The position numbers and the translations under genes are program-made. A stretch of 64,000 nucleotides of DNA from Eunapius fragilis (Eukaryota > Porifera > Demospongiae > Spongillida > Spongillidae), in the NCBI GenBank assembly GCA_963681505.1, contig OY811973.1:13390268-13454267 (forward strand), given 5' to 3'. The notes under the pieces are model-generated. The model was not told the origin of the DNA and did no database searches. It was given only the letters and a program-made list of their open reading frames with translations. Positions 58,395-64,000 of the stretch are shown here, piece after piece. The stretch's first letter is position 1, and each line of letters starts with the position of its first letter.

Positions 58395-60162
58395 TCTGAA
58401 CCTGCGGCAGCAGGTTCAATCCACGTGATTGAGGGTTGATGAATGTCATTAAAAACTTAACTCGCGTCTGGAGGGACAACGGAGAAACGGATCGCTTATC
58501 TCTTTATCGCCGTGGAATGAGAGCACAAGGATTTACAGTTCTACGTTGGTTCCGTGTCATAAGACGGTGTGGTTATAGAGAAACTAACAATTTCCTGTTT
58601 CTCGTGCGTGCCCAGTCTTAAAATAATTCTTGGTCGTCGTCGTCTTCTTCTTATTCTTAGGAAGGTATAACTCGAGCTACGAACGGTTTTGAAAAACGGC
58701 AATAGTACCAATCGCTTCGAAATTTACCGGCACGTTATCCTTACATGTCATATAGACACACATATATCAAGTTCTATATAATAATGATATATAATAGATT
58801 TTTATTAATAATTTTAGGCACTCTAACCTGCAGTTTAGTTGTTACTTTGGCTATAGTGAAGTTGTTTTTTTTTTTTTTTTTAATGCAAAAGAAGAGATCT
58901 AAGCAATGAGCGGAATACCTCCAAAAGCAAGACGAGAACAAAGAGCGCTCTACAAAAAAGAGAAAAATAAGAAGGCCTCTGTACGCGACAGCTACAAGGC
59001 CGATCCCGAAAAGAAGAAGGCCTCTATACGTGACAGCTACAAGGACGATATTGAATCTAAGCGATCTGCTAAAATGGGATTTGAGCAAACCAGCAGCTCT
59101 AGATCTGACTGTCACATCTACGCTATAAATTCAAGTACATTATTGGAAGCGGGTGTGACAAGTTGATCTGCAGCTCTGGCAGCTGAGGTGTGCAAGCACA
59201 ATGCTAATGATGCCAAGGGGTCAGAGCTAGGCTGGACATGTATCCCCATAGCAGTGGAGACTTATGGGTGCTGGGGTGCGGTAGCCATGCAGACTTTATC
59301 ACGCCTTGCCTCTCGCCTAGCCACCAGGTCCAAGTCCCATCGGCATGCTACCTGTCTATTGTATGGCAGGCTTAGCCTGACTTTGATGCGAGCCAACGCA
59401 CGGGCACTCCTGTCTCGAGCAGGATCATCTGTGGAAGATCCGTAGAACTTATTGTATATTAATTTTTTTTAGTTCTTTTGTTTGTAATGTATATGCATTT
59501 GTCAATATATAATAATCATAAAAAAAGAGGAAACAAGTCAAGAAAAACATTCTCTGACGAGAAAGTTGGTGGAATATAGGAATTGGAGGTATTCCGCTCG
59601 TTGCTTAGATTTCTTCTTTTGATTACTGACGCGAAGGCATTTTTAGAAAAACAACTTCACTAGCAAAAGTAACAACTAAACTGCGATAGGAACACCAAAT
59701 ACATAATATTTATTGCAGGTTAGAGTATTTATACTGCCTAAAATTATTAATAAAAATCTATTATATATCATTATATATCATTATTAAGTAGAACTTGCTA
59801 GATGTGATATGTGTCTATATGACATGTAAGGATAACGTGCCGGTAAATTTCGAAGCGATTGGTAGTATTGCTGTTCTTCAAAACCGTTCGCAGCTCGAGT
59901 TATACCTTCCTAAGAAGAAGAAGACGATGACGACCAAGAATAATTTTAGGACTGGGCACTAGAAACAGGAAATCTCTATTAACCACACCGTTTTATGACA
60001 CGGAACCAACGTAGAACTGTAGATCGTTGTGCTCTCATTTCTGATAAAGAGATAAGCGATCCGATTCTCCGTTGTCCCCCCCCAGGCACTTGTGAAGTTT
60101 TATTAATGACATTCATCAACCCTCAATCAATCCTATATTAAACCTGCTGCCGCAGGTTCAGA
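58395..60162. mobile_element. 1.8-kb element with about 0.5-kb inverted arms
   Basis: Left arm 58395-58922 and right arm 59585-60162 are imperfect reverse complements, with outer ends TCTGAACCTGCGGCAGCAGG and its mirror. Arm features such as GGTATAACTCGAGCTACGAA recur in inverted form. The interior carries the frame at 58906-59166. The right arm is enclosed by a second pair of ends (59544 and 60309), so two elements overlap or are nested. No transposase was recognised. Confidence 0.7.
58906..59166 (+). CDS. Transposon-associated Lys-rich repeat protein fragment
   Basis: An 86-residue frame starts at the inner edge of the left arm: MSGIPPKARREQRALYKKEK, then two copies of an ASVRDSYKADPEKKK-type repeat. 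I associate this charged repeat with mobile-element proteins of sponges and cnidarians; there it is longer and followed by other domains. The next frame (to 59445) includes RLASRLATRSKSHRHATC but is not joined to it. It is likely a truncated element protein. Confidence 0.45.
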   Translation: MSGIPPKARREQRALYKKEKNKKASVRDSYKADPEKKKASIRDSYKDDIESKRSAKMGFEQTSSSRSDCHIYAINSSTLLEAGVTS

Positions 60163-60309
60163 TATTTAGCACGTGCAAATGTAACAGAACCAAAAGAAGT
60201 GCTAAACATAGGATTTTTGTCTCATTACCCTTTTCTCAAAACCTTGTTCCCCTCCCACCTTTGCCTCCAATTCCTTTATCCCACCAACTTTCTCGTCAGA
60301 GAATGTTTT
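59544..60309. mobile_element. MITE-like element enclosing the right arm
   Basis: AAAAACATTCTCTGACGAGA (left) and TCTCGTCAGAGAATGTTTTT (right) are inverted ends extending about 45 bp. The same end type flanks the fold-back at 61521-61792. Confidence 0.6.
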
Positions 60310-60900
60310 TCTTTACTTGTGTACTATGTAGGTTGCAACTGTATTAATATAATTGCGGGTTGAGAACTTGATGAAATGAAAATAACTGCAACCATATCCT
60401 TTTCCCATATAGCTACTCCTTGTATGAACCCAAATCTCATGCACTAATGGAGTATAATGGTGGTCTTGAAAAAGCTTTCTTAGGGATAGTGAGCTTCTAA
60501 GTGAAGTAAATGATGCCTTTTGTAAGTCCATCCATTGTTAGCTCAAAAGGTTGTTACTAGATCTGCCCGTGCAGCAGTAAGTAAGATTGGGGCATAAGAT
60601 TGCGCATCAACTTGTTTAAGCCACCATCAGGTACTTCTAGCAGCACTCTCACATTTATGTAGTGAAAAAATCAGACCTTCTGCCCACAGTCATATAGCTG
60701 CAGACCCTGTCCTACCTCACCTGAGAACATATCCTTATCGATCTACATGCTGCCATGTAATTCACTTCCTTAGTTCCCACACACTTCCATGATTAGATGC
60801 ATGATATGGGAGCATTTTTACTGGATCAAATTTGTCTAATTGAATTTTAGCACAACTGACACACACATACACCCCTTCCCTCCCTGTCATTAATGGGATG
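60163..60900. other. No recognisable gene
   Basis: Unique sequence apart from the MITE end at 60265-60309. No supported exon. Confidence 0.45.
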
Positions 60901-60908
60901 GAATTGGA

Positions 60909-60962
60909 CCAATAGAATTATAGCACAGTCTGCACACGTGTTAAGGTTTTGCAGGTATAAAA
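60909..60962 (+). promoter_or_regulatory. CCAAT and TATAAAA boxes
   Basis: CCAAT (60909-60913) and GGTATAAAAG (TATAAAA at 60956-60962) are spaced as in a classical promoter. They lie about 150 bp before the frame at 61112. Confidence 0.4.
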
Positions 60963-61111
60963 GCCACTCAACCACTGAATAGTAGTGCACTTTGCAAAAA
61001 GAGGTAAAAATTTAATAATACTCTATGTGGATGTGTAAAGGCTTTGCACTTTGCTTTAAAAAAAGAAAGTGGTAAAAATTTAATCATACTCTCTGTTACG
61101 TACATGTAGAT

Positions 61112-61429
61112 ATGGCTGACGACCTTTGTGGGTTTTTCACCAACGAGGGGTCGGAGGAGGAGGAAGAGTACATTCATCCTCCGACTCCTGTCCCCTTCAC
61201 CCCACCACCTCCAGAAGCCCCGCTCCTGCCATCACCACCAGCAGCGCTGCCCCCACCACTACCAGCCACCACTACCAGCCACCACTACCAGCAGGGCTAC
61301 CCCCGCCGGCACCACCGGCGCTGCCCCCACCGACGCTGCCCCCACACCACTCCCACTGGCGCCATCAGCACTGCCCCCACCACCACCAGCAGTGCTATTA
61401 AAGTTATTTGTTCTTGCATTAAGAGATAA
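61112..61429 (+). CDS. Small Pro/Thr-rich protein of unknown function
   Basis: This 105-residue frame begins MADDLCGFFTNEGSEEEEEY and continues with proline-rich sequence (PFTPPPPEAPLLPSPP). An alternative frame ends ALRDKGDRPRSSYI. CCAAT and TATA boxes lie upstream. The Pro-rich part is a GCCACCACC-type simple repeat, so coding potential is uncertain. It sits between two inverted-repeat elements and may be a mobile-element gene. Not recognised. Confidence 0.3.
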   Translation: MADDLCGFFTNEGSEEEEEYIHPPTPVPFTPPPPEAPLLPSPPAALPPPLPATTTSHHYQQGYPRRHHRRCPHRRCPHTTPTGAISTAPTTTSSAIKVICSCIKR

Positions 61430-61520
61430 AGGGGATCGTCCACGCTCTTCCTACATTTGATTATTGACTATGATACTGCTATGACAGGGTGAAAAAAAAA
61501 CTTATGAATCAAGTACATAA

Positions 61521-61792
61521 AAACATTCTCCAACGAGAGAGTTGTTGGGATATAGGATTGACCAATGCTGGTGTAAAAAGCACAGCAACAAGAGTGACAG
61601 AAATTTTACTGGAAAATTGAAATAGGCCTATATTTAGCACACTCACATTATAACAGTGCATGCCTGAGTAATGGGCTAAATGTAGGCCTATTTCAATTTT
61701 CAAGTAAAATTTCTGTCACTCTTGTTTCTGTGCTTTTTACACCACCATTGGTCAATCCTATATCCCAACAACTCTCTCGTTAGAGAATGTTT
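61521..61792. mobile_element. 272-bp fold-back MITE
   Basis: The arms at 61521-61635 and 61676-61792 are almost fully complementary, around a loop of about 40 bp. Ends are AAACATTCTCCAACGAGAGA and its mirror. It belongs to the same end family as 59544/60309. Confidence 0.8.
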
Positions 61793-61800
61793 ACTTATTA

Positions 61801-61933
61801 AACATTTGGTTTGTTGCCTCCTCCTCCCACCCACAGCTTGGTGCTCTAAGGCAAAGTTACCTACATCCTAGCACCACCCAGAATATACAATGAATTGTTC
61901 AGACATCTCCTATTTCCTGTGGTCTGCCATCAT
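61801..61933. repeat. Duplicate of 54398-54527
   Basis: AACATTTGGTTTGTTGCCTC... to ...GGTCTGCCATCAT matches the region downstream of R3. The continuation of the match resumes at 63039. Confidence 0.8.
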
Positions 61934-62104
61934 GGGGCTCTGATGTTAAGGTATAACCCTGTCTGATTGGGTAACATGAACACTGGGTAGGGGGGGGGGG
62001 GGGGGGGGGGGAAATCCACTAGCTATGCACAATACATAAACTGAATATTAGTCTTTCCACTCACCCATGTGGCCACATCACATGACAAATTCATTCCGTT
62101 CAAC

Positions 62105-62830
62105 CAAAATGTTAAGGTTTTCTTCTTTGCAAGCAAAAGATGTGTATCACTTGTCCCGGACCCCCCCCCCCCTCCCTACCCCCTTACCCCCAGCAATGTA
62201 GTTGACGTTGAGGGTAAAGCCAACATTTGCAGTGACCTTCTGGGTTTCATTATATATGGCCAGTTATTCACAGCAGTGGATGGATTACATCACTGCTACC
62301 AGCTGTTTCACATAGTGGTGATGTAATCCATCCACTGCTGTGAATGGTCTGGGGCTGAGACTAGTTGAGGCTGGTAGTGAGGGGAGGTTGGGAGGTACGG
62401 GTAGTTTAACACAGGCACACCCTTTTCTGTTTGGGTCACTCTTTTACCATACTGTGGTTATATAGTAACTTACAATCCCCCCTCCCCCTTCTCTTCCTCC
62501 TTCCCCTCCTTCTCCACTTCCCTTATCTTGTATTCTGTTGTCTCTCATTCCTTTATGGGTTCATTGCATGGGCGCCCCCACCTATTCTAGAAGGGGGGGG
62601 GGGGGGGGGGGGGGGGGGGAGGGGGGAGAAGGTGCATGTGCGTAGAATACTGGGGCAGGGTTAAATAATTAAACAGGCATTTATTAGAAGGGGGTCGGGG
62701 GTGGGGTGCCGTTGAGTCTCAAAGGGGGAGGGGGCGCGGCTCCCTGTGCCATGCATTGCTAATATTCTATCCTTTGTCGGTAGATCAGGTTAAGTGTCAT
62801 GTGATCAAACATGAGTGTCATGTGATATCA
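62105..62830 (+). pseudogene. NOMO exon 4 and exon 8 relics
   Basis: 62135-62265 resembles NOMO exon 4 and its acceptor region: AGCAAAAGATGTGTATCA..., then VDVEGKANICSDLLGFIIYG, against VDGETDACS...DLLGFTIYG in the gene. A poly-G run (62596-62620) echoes the one in intron 7. 62760-62822 matches exon 8/intron 8 (TTCTATCCTTTGTCGGTAGA, then TCATGTGATCAAACATGAG). The frame is lost and the intervening exons are missing. Confidence 0.6.
62267..62344. repeat. Perfect 27-bp-stem fold-back at the exon-4 relic
   Basis: TTCACAGCAGTGGATGGATT... and its exact reverse complement (62318-62344) are separated by 24 bp. It starts just after the relic of the exon 4 donor. Confidence 0.85.
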
Positions 62831-63148
62831 CATACTGCAGTATGTGTGTGCATGTGAGCGAGTGAGCCTGGTGTGTCTATAGTCCCCAGGGTGCACTGCA
62901 ACAACAACAAAAAAAAGTTCAGCCATTTTTGTCATTGAAGGGGCAGGTCCTAGGTATATGCAAGAACTTTCAGAAATTAAAGGCACTTGAAAGAGGTGGT
63001 GAATGAATAACCCCAGGGGTGATAATGCATTTCCCCCTTATATTCTGGCAGTTTGATATATTTCCTGTCTACACAATGACCTTTACCACACACCTAGAAT
63101 TGGATTATCTATTGTGGAGTTATGTTGTTTCAAAGCAAGCGCATTTTG

Positions 63149-63666
63149 TTAGTCCTGAGAACTTGCTGCAGCATCTAATAGACCTGTAGATTCACAATCA
63201 GTAGTTTCATAGCTCGGGTCATCCCCAGTATGTATACTGCTTGAGGCTGAGGCAACTAATGGTATGTTATCTTCACCCAGAGCTAACAGTTTGGCTTGCC
63301 AGGGAACATCGGTATCTTCACGCGATAAAAAACGAAGTTTAATTTCCTCGTTGTTCTGTTGTGTGATTGTGTAGCGTGCCTGCCAGCAGTACTCCACCTT
63401 CATCAGCCCACATCCTGGGTAGAGGGGCTCGTACACTGGTGGGGGGAGGAGGAGGGGTTTGGTATCTACCTCTTTAGCACAATCATCGCTGCAGCTGCTG
63501 TCTGATTTTTTGATGTCTGATTTGCTGTTCGATTTGGAGTTAGTGCAATGGCCAATGCAATAGCCAATGGCACAGCAGACGAGGACCACTATGATGGAGC
63601 TGGGGAGTATGGTCCAGTATACAGGCTGCTGTTTGAACAGTGCATCTGGAGAGCAGGTGGGAGATC
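63149..63666 (-). CDS. R4: TM/tail exon of a further R2 paralogue (partial)
   Basis: This last exon is closely similar to that of R3. The acceptor is CCACCAG, then SPTCSPDALFKQQPVYW, the TM helix VLPSSIIVVLVCCAIGYCIG, a Ser/Lys/Asp-rich juxtamembrane part, LLPPPVYEPLYPG (PPxY) and YCWQARYTITQQNNEEI. The end is DPSYETTDCESTGLLDAAAS, then TAA at 63149-63151. The upstream exons should lie beyond the window's right edge. Confidence 0.75.
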
Positions 63667-64000
63667 CTGGTGGAGGTAGTGGGGGGGGGGGGGGGGGGAG
63701 AGCAGTGTGATAATATGTACAACTAAGGAGGTAATGCATTATCCATACTGATTGAAGAATACCATTCATCTCTTTGATGGAGGTTTTTTAATAACTACGC
63801 ACTATATGCGCTTCATTGTTAGCATGGTGTTAAAGACAGAAGCACACACTACTTTGTTCCCCAATGCACAGCTATCCTACATGCACACATAGTTGGATGT
63901 GTCCGGACTACTGCTTTTGGTTGGGTGACAAGCTGAACTGTTATGTAATATCATTATGTTATATATACACATTAAGTGTTAAGCTATGTAACATCTCTGC
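63667..64000. other. R4 intron to window end
   Basis: This matches the sequence right of the R3 tail exon (55233-55570), including TTATATATACACATTAAGTGTTA. No exon is present. Confidence 0.6.

Overview
This is a eukaryotic, intron-rich window, most likely from a sponge or another early-branching marine invertebrate. The taxon is inferred from split genes, receptors built of Ig/FN3 exons, and transposon proteins of types I associate with sponge and cnidarian genomes. No tRNA, rRNA, CRISPR or bacterial operon was recognised.

Layout. 1-8.4 kb: two tandem minus-strand paralogues of an Ig-like/FN3 cell-surface protein (R1a, broken; R1b), with large minisatellites in matching introns. 8.4-19.5 kb: gene-poor DNA with minisatellites, fold-back elements and decayed transposase fragments. 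19.8-24.4 kb: a complete five-exon minus-strand receptor gene (R2, 579 aa). 24.9-53.1 kb: a complete plus-strand NOMO gene (BOS-complex/nodal-modulator homologue), which I resolved into 34 in-phase exons coding 1150 aa. Its introns hold many minisatellites, an LTR retrotransposon in antisense, a TA-flanked MITE, THAP-like and P2X7-C-like relics, and an intronless gene for a 236-aa protein with a bHLH domain followed by an HMG box. 53.1-64 kb: partial duplications of the R2/NOMO head-to-head unit (R3 with two Ig exons and a tail exon, an R4 tail exon, and scrambled NOMO 5' exons), invaded by inverted-repeat elements, with one 200-N assembly gap.

How the parts relate. R2 and NOMO are divergent, with 454 bp between their start codons, so they probably share a promoter. 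That block has been copied downstream: the receptor half stays largely readable, while the NOMO half has decayed to exon fragments. The R2, R3 and R4 tails share a nearly invariant cytoplasmic block containing a PPxY motif, while their juxtamembrane parts differ (R4's ectodomain lies outside the window). The receptor exons whose boundaries I could place begin and end in phase 1, which suits exon shuffling.

The most noteworthy candidate is the bHLH+HMG-box gene nested in NOMO intron 11. Its domain order recalls vertebrate MEIOSIN/STRA8. All domain names come from reading residues by eye; no database search was run.
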